NCBI RefSeq assembly: GCF_040253635.1
Contig: NZ_JBEJGX010000003.1
Coordinates: 6,907,501 to 6,971,500, forward strand
Origin: Streptomyces sp. Edi2
GTDB taxonomy: Bacteria; Actinomycetota; Actinomycetes; Streptomycetales; Streptomycetaceae
DNA length: 64,000 nucleotides
Direction of reading: 5' to 3'
The notes under the pieces are model-generated. The model searched no databases. It was given only the letters and a program-made list of their open reading frames with translations, and was not told the origin of the DNA. The position numbers were made by a program, and so were the translations under genes. This document shows positions 7,955 to 15,758 of the stretch, piece after piece (position 1 is the stretch's first letter; each line of letters opens with the position of its first letter).

Positions 7955-10749
7955 GCGGCGGACCGGTCGACCCGGCCGATGTACCGGTCTTCACCGGTGA
8001 TCTGGACGTTCTGGAAGCCAAGACGAAGGCGCTGTCCCGCGGCGGCTCCAAGGTCCAAACCGCTGGCTCGGACGTCCACAAGTCCTTCGGCGGGCTGGCC
8101 GCCTTCTACAAGGCGCCCGAGGCGGAGCAGCTGTTCGGCGTCACCAAGCCGGTGGAGCGCACGGCACACGACCTGAGTGACGACATGCATGTCATCGCCG
8201 GGGCTCTGAGCACCTACGCCCGTGAGATCAGGCCACTGATCCACCGGCTGAAGCAGCTCAAGCAGGAAGCCGCCGATTTCCGCGACAACGAGGCCGCCGA
8301 AGATGACTGGAGCGAAGACGGCGACCTGACCGAGGAGAACCTCAATCGCCGCAACAAGATCGCCGAGGTCTGGGCCGCGTTCCAGGAAGCCGAACGCGAC
8401 TGCCACGCCAAGATCGTCGCGCTGGTAGGCGGCAAGGCACTCCACACGATCGATGCCTCCCACAAGAAGGGATACGGCTACGACGCCGAAGCCCTCAAGG
8501 CATCCAAGAGCCTTCCCTGGGGCGACGCGGTCGAAGAATCCGTTCCCTGGTGGCAGGTGTGGGAGCACGCCTACGACTTCGGCAAAGGCTTCATCGTCGA
8601 CGGCGTGGGGGGCACCATCGACGGCATTTACACCCTGTTCGGCGGGCACGGCGGAGACGCCGCCGGCCAAGCCTGGCTCGGTCTGGCCAAGCTCTCCACC
8701 GCAGTGACGATCACCACCACGCCCGGTTTGAACGTCGCCTACTGGATGGCGCCAGGGAAGATGCTCCCCTCCTGGCTGCGGGACTCGCGTACCGCAGTGC
8801 GGGATACCGGCAAAGCTCTTGTGGCCTGGGACCAGTGGGAAACCAACGGCTCCCGAGCCGCCGGCGCGGTCACCTTCAACATCGTGACTGCCGTCTTCAC
8901 ACGCGGTGGCGGTGCCGCCGTGGAGGGCGCGGGCAAGGCGGGCGCGCTGGCCAAGGGACTGTCCGTCGTCAGCAAGGTGGGCAGCGCCGTCGACCCGATG
9001 ACCTACGTCATCAAGGGCGCAGGCGCGGGCCTGTCGAAGGTCGGCGACGTGATGGCCCACCTCAAGGGCCTCGGCCACGTCGAGACCCCGAAGATCTCCG
9101 AGGGCGCCTACAGCCTGCCCGAGGGCGCCGCCAAGATGCCGGACGGCACGATCCAGCTGCCCAAGGACGCCGCCATCCCGGAAGGGGCGACCAAACTCCC
9201 AGACGGCAGAATCAAGCTGCCCGAAGGCACGGTCACCCTCCCCGCGCACACGGTGAAGGACCCCTTCACGGGGAACTACACGGACGCCGCCGGCCACCTC
9301 TACAGCAAGGACGACGGCAGCCTCCTCCAGGACGCCAAGGACGCCCCCAAGGGCAAGCCCGCCCAACCCGCCTCGGGCGCGGACAGCCCGCGAATCGAGT
9401 CCCCGGCCCGCCAGGAACAGCGGGTTCCGGCTGGCGTCGGCGGACGGGGCGACGACTTCACACGCGTCGGCTCGGACATCTCCGACCCAGTGCGCACCGC
9501 GGACAACCTCCCGGCCGGCAACCCCGACACGACTGCAGGCGGCGCCGCGGGCCACGCTGCTGGTGGCCGCTCGGGCGACCACATGCCCACGAACGAGCTG
9601 GACAACGCCTCCCGCGGCGGTCGTGATAGCACGCCGCACACGGGCGGCAGCCGCCCGGACGCCCCGTCAACTGCCGACCATGCCCCTGGCACTAGCCATT
9701 CAGACGGTCCGTCGACAGGCGCCACCCACACCGACGGCCCAGGCACGAGCGGTGGCCACCACGAGCCCCCGCCCACGGGCGGCGTCCATCCGGGCGGCCA
9801 GGACGGCACGGCCCACGGCGCGGACAACGCGGCACACCGCGCAGAGTACGAGGCTGCCTGCGAGAAGCCGGCCGACGAGCGGACACCCGCAGAACGGGCT
9901 GCGATCACCCGCGAGCACGTTCGGCTCGCCAACGAGGATCCGGTCTGGCGCGCGGAGCACTACGACAAGTGGGGGCCCGGCTATCGCAACAGTGCCGAAG
10001 CGATGGTCGACGGCCAGCTCCTGCCGAAGCTCGTAGAGAAGCCGGGTGGCGGCTGGATGGCCGCCGACGAACTGCCCTCCGCGAACCCGGAGAAGTACCA
10101 CCTCGACGACCTCAGACGGGGCCGGGACACGGTTGGTACGCAAGGCCACCTCAACCATCTCGATGACGTTTCGGCGAAGCGCGTAGCGGGCATGGACCTG
10201 ACCAGCGCTGAAAGGGCCTACGAGAACCACCCGACCGATGAGAACGCGCAGGCACTGGCCGATGCGCAGGAGCAATTCAACAAGACGGTCGGCGAGGGCG
10301 TCTCCAACAACACCAAGCTTGGCGAAGCCCTCGGCGAGGAGGCCGCACGCCAGCACATGCTCCTGCAGAAGGAGTTCGGAGGCGCTCACGAGGTCACCGA
10401 CCTGCCCGAGACGCCCAACGGCTCGAAGAGGTTCGACCAGCTCTGGCGTGACAAGGAAGGTAACCTCATCATCGTCGAGGCGAAGGGCCCGAACGCGCGA
10501 CTGGACTGGCGCCAGGGCAACGGCGCGCTCGACAGGGGCACCATGGTGAAGCAGGGAACCATCGAGTACGTCCGCACTATCTGTGCCGATATGGAGCAGC
10601 GCGCCTTGGCGTCGCCGAAAGACGCCCAATACGCCAAGGAGATCAGAGCGGCTATCGAGAACAAGACCCTGCGCTACGTGCTCGTCCAGGCCACCGAGAA
10701 CACCGGTAAGTATGCTGGCGCAGCGCTTAAGCATTTCAAGATCTTCTAA
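7951..10749 (+). CDS. ESX-type polymorphic toxin with C-terminal restriction-endonuclease-like nuclease
   Basis: A 932-residue modular effector. Residues 1 to about 130 are a helical WXG/LXG-like delivery region. A central region with possible amphipathic helices runs to about 370. Residues 387-433 hold short repeats of the type LPEGA..MPDGTIQLP. A long Gly/His/Thr/Pro-rich linker covers about 450-630. The C-terminal 100 residues contain RFDQLWRDKEGNLIIVEAKG, in which Asp, Glu and Lys fit the D...ExK signature of the restriction-endonuclease fold used by bacterial toxins. It starts with GTG, overlapping the upstream helper gene by four bases, and is followed 11 bp later by an Imm49 gene. Nuclease action on DNA in rival cells is inferred from fold and context. 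Confidence 0.8.
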   Translation: MSGGPVDPADVPVFTGDLDVLEAKTKALSRGGSKVQTAGSDVHKSFGGLAAFYKAPEAEQLFGVTKPVERTAHDLSDDMHVIAGALSTYAREIRPLIHRLKQLKQEAADFRDNEAAEDDWSEDGDLTEENLNRRNKIAEVWAAFQEAERDCHAKIVALVGGKALHTIDASHKKGYGYDAEALKASKSLPWGDAVEESVPWWQVWEHAYDFGKGFIVDGVGGTIDGIYTLFGGHGGDAAGQAWLGLAKLSTAVTITTTPGLNVAYWMAPGKMLPSWLRDSRTAVRDTGKALVAWDQWETNGSRAAGAVTFNIVTAVFTRGGGAAVEGAGKAGALAKGLSVVSKVGSAVDPMTYVIKGAGAGLSKVGDVMAHLKGLGHVETPKISEGAYSLPEGAAKMPDGTIQLPKDAAIPEGATKLPDGRIKLPEGTVTLPAHTVKDPFTGNYTDAAGHLYSKDDGSLLQDAKDAPKGKPAQPASGADSPRIESPARQEQRVPAGVGGRGDDFTRVGSDISDPVRTADNLPAGNPDTTAGGAAGHAAGGRSGDHMPTNELDNASRGGRDSTPHTGGSRPDAPSTADHAPGTSHSDGPSTGATHTDGPGTSGGHHEPPPTGGVHPGGQDGTAHGADNAAHRAEYEAACEKPADERTPAERAAITREHVRLANEDPVWRAEHYDKWGPGYRNSAEAMVDGQLLPKLVEKPGGGWMAADELPSANPEKYHLDDLRRGRDTVGTQGHLNHLDDVSAKRVAGMDLTSAERAYENHPTDENAQALADAQEQFNKTVGEGVSNNTKLGEALGEEAARQHMLLQKEFGGAHEVTDLPETPNGSKRFDQLWRDKEGNLIIVEAKGPNARLDWRQGNGALDRGTMVKQGTIEYVRTICADMEQRALASPKDAQYAKEIRAAIENKTLRYVLVQATENTGKYAGAALKHFKIF

Positions 10750-10760
10750 GGAGAAACGCG

Positions 10761-11612
10761 TTGGTCTCGAGCATCACCCGCCACCCCTTTCCCACAGGGA
10801 ACGCGGAAGACGGCCTCGCTGTGCTCCAGGAGAACGCGCAGGAACTGATCGACGGTCTAGAGGCGGGCACCGCCAATCTGGGCGATGCTCTGGGCACCAC
10901 GCTCACGCTGGCCGAGGCGCACTGCCTGATGGACCCACGGGCCGCGATCTTCCCCACATGGGACGCTTGGGTGAACGCGATGCAGGTCAGCTCCGCCCTG
11001 TTCGCCGCCGCGACCACGACCGACGAGCACGTGCAGTGCCGCATCGCACACAAGGACCGCACGCTCCGGGCCACCGGCCCGCAGTGGTATGTGCACCCGG
11101 GATCCTGGCTTAGCGCCTTCTATCTGGCGGTGGTGTGCCGGGAGAAGGACAGGATCACGGCCCTGTGCCGGGTGCCGCTGTCTCTGCTGAGGGAGAACGG
11201 CTCACGCTTCGGAGAGTACGACTACGCCTGGATCGACACCCTCCAGACTTATTGGCTCGGAGGCCAGGACCTCGTCCCGAAGCTGGTGGCCGCGGTCGAC
11301 GCCACTGCCCCGGAAGCCGTCGACGACCCCGAGACGGTCGGCAAACTGCTGTACCCCCCAATGGAGATGTTCCACCGCTTCATCCGTAAGGACCAGGACG
11401 GCTTCAACAAGGCGCTGGACAACGCCCTCCAGTGGCACAAGCAGTACTGGAGCCAGGAGGAGCGAGCCCTCCAGATCTCGGGCCTCGTCGCCCTTGCCCC
11501 CCTCGCTATGGCCTGCATCGCCCACGACGCGGGCATGCCCATCGAGGTCGAGTCCGAGTACCTGCCCGCCGTCCTCATCAAGCGCAACTGGTGCGGAGAG
11601 TTCCCCACTTAG
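10761..11612 (+). CDS. Imm49 family immunity protein
   Basis: A 283-residue cytosolic protein matching the Imm49 pattern I know from Streptomyces toxin loci: an N-terminal ITRHPFP segment, then WVNAMQVSSALFAAATTT, ATGPQWYVHPGSWLSAFYLA, LLYPPMEMFHRFIRKD, and a C-terminal IEVESEYLPAVLI ending in GEFPT. The TTG start at 10761 is supported by AAGGAGA eight bases upstream and by agreement with the family N-terminus. It lies 11 bp after the nuclease toxin and almost certainly protects the producer from it, by binding the nuclease domain or otherwise. Its stop codon TAG lies exactly at the border of the 2-kb transposable unit downstream, which left the coding sequence intact. Confidence 0.88.
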   Translation: MVSSITRHPFPTGNAEDGLAVLQENAQELIDGLEAGTANLGDALGTTLTLAEAHCLMDPRAAIFPTWDAWVNAMQVSSALFAAATTTDEHVQCRIAHKDRTLRATGPQWYVHPGSWLSAFYLAVVCREKDRITALCRVPLSLLRENGSRFGEYDYAWIDTLQTYWLGGQDLVPKLVAAVDATAPEAVDDPETVGKLLYPPMEMFHRFIRKDQDGFNKALDNALQWHKQYWSQEERALQISGLVALAPLAMACIAHDAGMPIEVESEYLPAVLIKRNWCGEFPT

Positions 11613-11731
11613 TGATCGTTTCAGAATGAGATCGTGATCTCGACTTCTCGGCGACGTAGATCTCGTTGATGCCACGGAACCGGTTGCTCTGCTTGCACGT
11701 TGCCTCGACAGGTCTATGAGAGGGAAGAGCC

Positions 11732-12724
11732 TTGTCGAGCTTGAGCTTCCCGCCGGTGCGGGCGGTCGGACGTGGGGCGACCTGGTACCGGGGCGACAGC
11801 CATATCCACTCCGTGCGCTCGGCCGGAGGAGAACTCACTCCGGAAGAGTTGGCGCTCCGAGCCCGCGCTGCCGGGCTCGACTTCATCGCGACGACAGAGC
11901 ACAAAGCTGCTGCGGAACCCGGTGCATGGGGGCATCTGGCCGCCGATGACTTCTTGATTGTTCTCGGCCAGGAAGTGACCACGAAGACCGGGCACTGGCT
12001 CGCGCTCGGCCTTCGTCCCGGCCAGGCCGTCGACTGGAACTACGGGGTCAGAGACGGACTGATCGATCAGTGTCTGGACCAGGTCCATCGGGTGAGGGGC
12101 CTGTGCGTGGTGGCGCACCCGCATGCGCCCTATCCATCGGGCGACTTCATGTACTCCTTCCAGGGCTTCGATGTGGTGGAGGTATGGAACGGGCCATGGA
12201 CTTCGGACCAGCCCTGGCAGGCTGACAACGAGGTCGCCCTGGCCGAATGGGGGCGGAGCCTCGCAGCCGACATTCAGACGGGTTCGTGGCGGCCGGCGAT
12301 GGGCAACAGCGACACGCACTTGGAGGGGCAGATCGGCATCCCTCACACGGTGGTCTTCGCCGAGGAGTTGAGCACGGAGGCGATCCTGGCGGGGATCCGC
12401 TCGGGCCGGAGCTGGATCGCCGAGTCGGCAGCCGTGGAGGTGTCGTTCACGGCCCATTTTGAGGGCCGCATCGCCGGAGTGGGAGAGCGACTCACAACGC
12501 ATGGTGGCCAAGTCGAGGTCCGCGCAGCGGTGCAGGGCGTGCCGGCGGCGACCGTCAGCTTCCACACCGATCGAGGGAAGGTTCACCGCGCGGCCGTTCC
12601 GGGTGATGGAGCAGGTGTGGTGCAGTGGTACACGACGGCGGAGGACGCGGCGTTCGTCCGCATCGAGGTCCGCCATCCCGACGGGACCGTCGCCGCACTC
12701 ACCAATCCGATCATCCTGTTCTGA
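11732..12724 (+). CDS. PHP-domain metallohydrolase (CehA/McbA-like)
   Basis: A 330-residue PHP-superfamily phosphoesterase-like hydrolase. Metal-binding motifs appear in order: GDSHIHS (residues 21-27), TTEH, GQEVTT, VVAHPHAP and GNSDTH. These supply the His/Asp/Glu ligands of a two- or three-metal centre. Family relatives include CehA/McbA carbamate hydrolases, but the substrate here is unknown. The TTG at 11732 follows GAGGGAAGAG; no signal peptide is visible, whereas some relatives are exported. The gene lies inside a transposable unit with inverted repeats, and its stop codon abuts the left end of the IS5-type element, so it behaves like a passenger gene. Confidence 0.8.
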   Translation: MSSLSFPPVRAVGRGATWYRGDSHIHSVRSAGGELTPEELALRARAAGLDFIATTEHKAAAEPGAWGHLAADDFLIVLGQEVTTKTGHWLALGLRPGQAVDWNYGVRDGLIDQCLDQVHRVRGLCVVAHPHAPYPSGDFMYSFQGFDVVEVWNGPWTSDQPWQADNEVALAEWGRSLAADIQTGSWRPAMGNSDTHLEGQIGIPHTVVFAEELSTEAILAGIRSGRSWIAESAAVEVSFTAHFEGRIAGVGERLTTHGGQVEVRAAVQGVPAATVSFHTDRGKVHRAAVPGDGAGVVQWYTTAEDAAFVRIEVRHPDGTVAALTNPIILF

Positions 12725-12733
12725 CTGATCGCT

Positions 12734-13141
12734 TCATTGTGCGGTGCGCAGGCGACGGAGACAGATGAGGCTGCAGGCCAGTTCGAGCAGGCCCTGGTGG
12801 AGGTCGGCGCGTCGTTCATAGCGGATCCGAAGTCGCTTGAACTGGTGCAGCCAGGCGAAGGCGCGCTCCACCACCCAACGCACCTTGCCCAGCCCGGAAC
12901 CGTGAGCGACGCCGCGTCGGGCGATCAGCGGCTTGATGCCGCGCTTCCACAGCAGCCGGCGGTACTTGTCGAAGTCGTAGCCCCGGTCGGCGTACAGGCG
13001 CCGCGGCTTGCGGCGAGGGCGCCCCCGCATGCCTCGGATCGCTGGGACCGCATCCAGCAGCGGCAGGAGCTGGGTGACGTCGTGGCGGTTGCCGCCCGTG
13101 AGCGTGACGGCGAGCGGGGTGCCGTGGCGGTCGACGATCAA
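12734..13141 (-). CDS. IS5-family transposase, downstream frame (OrfB)
   Basis: The C-terminal half of the DDE transposase. It carries the second Asp in YADRGYD and the catalytic Glu region VVERAFAWLHQFKRLRIRYERR. The frame is open upstream of 13141 as far as the A/G-rich slippery run at 13195-13203, so translation most likely enters by -1 frameshifting from OrfA rather than from its own start. The protein ends nine bases inside the left terminus of the element. No stop or deletion is visible, so the transposase is probably functional. Confidence 0.85.
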   Translation of the reverse strand: MIVDRHGTPLAVTLTGGNRHDVTQLLPLLDAVPAIRGMRGRPRRKPRRLYADRGYDFDKYRRLLWKRGIKPLIARRGVAHGSGLGKVRWVVERAFAWLHQFKRLRIRYERRADLHQGLLELACSLICLRRLRTAQ

Positions 13142-13575
13142 GTGATGCTTGGAGCCGGGACGGGCGCGGTCGACGGGCGAGGGGCCGACGTGGTCCCCCC
13201 TTTGAGCGCCCGGACGTGTGACCCGTCCACAGCACAGTCGTCCAAGTCCAACAGGTCAGCGCGGCGCAACTCGGCCAGCAGCGCGGCGTGCAGACGCGGC
13301 CACACGCCGGCCTCGGTCCAGTCCCTCAGTCGGCGCCAAGCCGTCACGCCGGAGCAGCCCACAGTCTCCGCAGGGACATCGCGCCAGGCGACACCGGTCC
13401 GCAGCACATACAAGACGCCGGCGAGTGCCGCCCGGTCCGGAACACGCAGCCGCCCCGGGAAACGGTGGCGCCGCTCGGGAGCAGGCGGCAGTAGCGGTGC
13501 CACCCGCTCCCACAAATCGTCCGGAACAAGATCAGTACGCACCCGGACACCCTGCCGAGCAAGATCGTCCAGCAC
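13138..13575 (-). CDS. IS5-family transposase, upstream frame (OrfA)
   Basis: The N-terminal half of a DDE transposase. It contains the DUF4096-type segment LVPDDLWERVAPLLPP...VLYVLRTGVAWRDVP, which binds the element ends in this family, and the first catalytic Asp in DLDDCAVDGSHVRALKGG. The likely true start is an internal GTG near 13545, giving MRTDLVPDDLW; the longest open start is at 13575. Six G residues preceded by AAA on the coding strand (complement of 13195-13203) form a slippery run. A -1 shift there joins this frame to the downstream half with KGGDHVGPSPVDRARPGSK across the joint, as expected for intact IS5 transposases. Confidence 0.85.
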   Translation of the reverse strand: MLDDLARQGVRVRTDLVPDDLWERVAPLLPPAPERRHRFPGRLRVPDRAALAGVLYVLRTGVAWRDVPAETVGCSGVTAWRRLRDWTEAGVWPRLHAALLAELRRADLLDLDDCAVDGSHVRALKGGTTSAPRPSTAPVPAPSIT

Positions 13576-13610
13576 AAGTCCTGCCGCTCAGCTCATTCTG
13601 AAACGATCAG

Positions 13611-13784
13611 TTAGGCAAGCAGACCCCTGGCGGCGACGTGGTCGACAACACGATCCCCGGCGCTGGCGGCCACCTGAGCGAAGCTACCCTTCTCGGGCGT
13701 AGCCGACGACACCTTGACCCGCAAGGAACGGTGCCGTACCTCGGGCCGACCGTGGCGTTCGCACCAGTGATATTCCGCCCGGTA
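13611..13784 (-). pseudogene. 3' fragment of an unrecognised gene, convergent with the Imm49 gene
   Basis: Fifty-seven codons are open on the minus strand, ending in TAA at 13613-13611. The translation reads AEYHWCERHGRPEVRHRSLRV... and ends VVDHVAARGLLA. It shows Streptomyces-like codon use. An in-frame TAG at 13785-13787 closes the frame upstream, so only the tail of a gene is present. Its stop overlapped the stop of the Imm49 gene before the 2-kb unit inserted. I do not recognise the family. Confidence 0.4.
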
Positions 13785-13809
13785 CTACAGCCGTGAGTTG
13801 CGAAGTCTT

Positions 13810-14670
13810 TCACTGCGGTCGCGGGTGGTGTAGTGGCAGCGTTGGGCGCGGGCCTGGTGGGTGCGGCGCCAGAGGGACTGGGCCACGATGAGAGCGGCCG
13901 GGGCGGGCGGGTGCGGGGGCCCGGGCCAGGCGGTTGAGGAGCCGGCGGATCTCTTCGGCGGTGTAGCGGATCAGCTTTACAACGCGTCGGACGGGGTCCC
14001 CTTTTCGGGCCCGCTGGGCTGCTCCGCGGAGGCACTCGTCGTCGCGGGCTCGGGTTCTTGGTGCTCTGCGGTGTGGGTGGCGGTGATGGTCAGGACGGTC
14101 GCCCAGCGCAGGCCCATCACACGGGCGATCTCGCTGATCTTGGTGCCGGTGCGGGCGTGCACTGCGAAGTAGGCGACCTTGCTCGGGTCGGCGATGGAGC
14201 AGTGGATCAGTAGCAGGTGGGTGTAGCCGCGGCGGGGGTCGGCAGTCGACACCACCGGGCCAGGTCACCTCGGCCAAGGCCCAGTCGTAGCGCCGCTGGC
14301 CCTTGGAGCCCCTCCCGAAAGAGTGACGCTCGAAGACCAGCGGGACCTGAGCGGCCAGGACGTCGACCCGCAGCGAACGGGTCCCGGGCGTGGAGACGGT
14401 CTCGGCCACGAGGGCCGCCATGACATAAGGGATGCGGCGGCGTTCGAGCGCGGCGCGGAGCTTGCGGTCCCGGCCATAGGCGCCGTCGGCAGCCACCCAG
14501 CCGAAGGGGATCTTGGCTCGGCGGCACCGCTCGACCATCCGCCGGCCCAGCTCCGGCTTTGTGACGACCTCCATGGCCCGCTGACGCGGGATTCTCGCCG
14601 TCGTGCACCGGGCGCCTTCCTCGATCCAGCTGGCCGGCACGTACAGTTCCGCTCGGTACATCACCTGCCG
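13810..14670 (-). pseudogene. IS701-type transposase remnant
   Basis: Minus-strand fragments resemble an IS701-family DDE transposase: LYVPASWIEE, TKPELGRRMVERCRRAKIPFGWVAADGAYG, RRIPYVMAAL and GQRRYDWALAEVTWPGG in one frame. A second frame carries HLLLIHCSIADPSKVAYFAVHARTGTKISEIARVMGLRWA, and a tail fragment reads IRYTAEEIRRLLNRLARAP back in the first frame. At least two frameshifts are needed to join them, and the usual N-terminal 100-150 residues are missing. No matching terminal repeats were found. It is a dead element. Confidence 0.7.
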
Positions 14671-15036
14671 CAAAGTCGTCCGCGATCTGCAAACCGCATC
14701 CGGCGCTTCGAAACGACCGCAGCCAGAGCCTGAGCCGCCACCTTTCACGGCCCTCAGCGAGCCCGTCGCAATCTCTTGATCTGGCATTCGCCCACGGCAG
14801 ACGAGATAGAGCCCCAAGGGACTGGAACCCCCTCCGGAACCATGTCAACGTACAACGTCCCGGAAAACGCCAGGTCAGCGAGGGGACGCGGGGATCCGGG
14901 TCGACCACCAGCAGGTCGGCCGTGACGGCAGCCCGTACGTCTGCGCTGGTCGGTCTCGTCGCCGAGGCCCCGACCTAAGGAGTCCCACCTGTCGAATGTC
15001 GCTCTCCGATCCGCCTGCTTCACTGCCCCCGTCCTC

Positions 15037-15357
15037 TTGGCGCTCGGCGCCCTGAACGCGTGGACCGCACAGCAGCGTGACGACTACGGCGCCCTCTCCA
15101 CGGCACTGTGCCTCTGCGTCTCTGCTGCCGGACTGTTCGGCGAGGACCTGGCGCAACGCGGCTACCGCCGCGACCGAGCCGTCCTCGCGCACATCGCGGT
15201 GCATCCCGGAGCTGCAACTCGCCACGTCGCCCGAGCCGTCGGCGCCTCCGACCGTCGTGTGGCCCGCAACCTGGACCGCCTCACCGACGATGGACTGCTG
15301 GTGCTCGTCACCGACGGGGCGACCCCCGCGCTCCGGTCCTACCGGCTGGCCTCCTGA
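15037..15357 (+). CDS. Small winged-helix DNA-binding protein, possibly 5'-truncated
   Basis: About 106 residues with a helix-turn-helix core: DRAVLAHIAVHPGAATRHVARAVGASDRRVARNLDRLTDDGLLVL, which looks like a MarR/ArsR-like winged helix. The start is uncertain: TTG at 15037 has no clear ribosome site, while AAGGAG at 14977-14982 precedes codons that are open but lack ATG or GTG. It ends ALRSYRLAS, and an echo of this tail (LRAYRLVS) lies at about 15752-15775, so the 3' end and downstream region are duplicated. Target genes are unknown. Confidence 0.4.
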   Translation: MALGALNAWTAQQRDDYGALSTALCLCVSAAGLFGEDLAQRGYRRDRAVLAHIAVHPGAATRHVARAVGASDRRVARNLDRLTDDGLLVLVTDGATPALRSYRLAS

Positions 15358-15663
15358 CCGAGGCCGAAACGGGACGAGGAGTAGGCGCTCGTCGTGCAGG
15401 GCGATACATAGCAGACGATCCCCGGTTACCGAAACCGGGGATCGTGCAGAGTATTGATGGTGTTCGCATTTCGGCTGTGCTTGGCGGTGGAGTCGTGGCG
15501 GACGCAGTAGGCAGTGCCGCAAAGACCAAAGAAGTAATGAGCGGATCCCGCCTGCTGCTGCCCTGAAATCCGCAGCGCCTATTCGCTATAGACGGCGATG
15601 CCCTTTGCCGAGTCGGCGTGGGCTCCTGGCTTTATCGATCCCGCTCTGTAGCCCAGCGCGCTC
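15339..15663 (+). repeat. Direct repeat copy 1 (gene tail, hairpin, mini-ORF)
   Basis: This copy begins at the last codons of the winged-helix gene (CTACCGGCTGG) and runs through a 13-bp hairpin, a conserved block GGCTGTGCTTGGCGGTGGAG, the block AGTGCCGCAAAGAC, and a ten-codon frame MSGSRLLLP-stop at 15537-15566. It matches copy 2 at 15759-16072 along its length with scattered substitutions and small indels. The hairpins are 411 bp apart. Confidence 0.75.
15415..15445. terminator. Hairpin in repeat copy 1
   Basis: A perfect 13-bp stem, ACGATCCCCGGTT pairing with its complement around the loop ACCGA, 57 bp after the stop of the winged-helix gene. No T-run follows. The matching hairpin in copy 2 differs by a paired substitution. 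It may be a terminator or a conserved RNA or DNA structure. Confidence 0.6.
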
Positions 15664-15758
15664 CCTGAGGTCCGGTCCTGCGCCCGGCCAGTTTTGTGTA
15701 GGGGCGGCTGCTGCTGAGCTTGTAGCCGTGTTGTCGTGGGGGCTGACAACTTGAGGGC

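Larger units (their letters stand above)
11612..13610. mobile_element. 2-kb transposable unit: IS5-family element plus PHP-hydrolase passenger
   Basis: The segment is bounded by perfect 18-bp inverted repeats, TGATCGTTTCAGAATGAG at 11613-11630 and its complement at 13592-13609. The bases TTA lie directly outside each end (11609-11611 and 13611-13613), as expected for a 3-bp target duplication. Removing the unit restores CCCACTTAGGCAAGC, in which the stop of the Imm49 gene overlaps the stop of a convergent reading frame. The unit contains a PHP metallohydrolase gene and an 886-bp IS5-type element. The outermost base of each end does not match its partner. Movement as one unit is inferred; decay of two IS copies is an alternative. 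Confidence 0.6.
12725..13610 (-). mobile_element. IS5-family insertion sequence, 886 bp
   Basis: The left end at 12725 begins CTGATCGCTTCATTG. The right end, read inward from 13610, begins CTGATCGTTTCAGAATGAG. The first twelve bases differ at one position. The length and the two-frame transposase fit IS5-family elements. The flanks of this shorter unit (TGA on the left, TTA on the right) do not form a target duplication, unlike the flanks of the larger unit that encloses it. Confidence 0.75.

Noticed and set aside
7621..9639. 672-codon minus-strand frame opposite the toxin gene
   Set aside because: Antisense to a well-supported modular toxin; composition is Gly/Val/Arg-rich as expected for a shadow frame.
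12725..13610. Treating the IS5 element alone as the transposed unit
   Set aside because: Its flanks TGA and TTA do not match, whereas the larger unit beginning at 11612 has matching TTA flanks.
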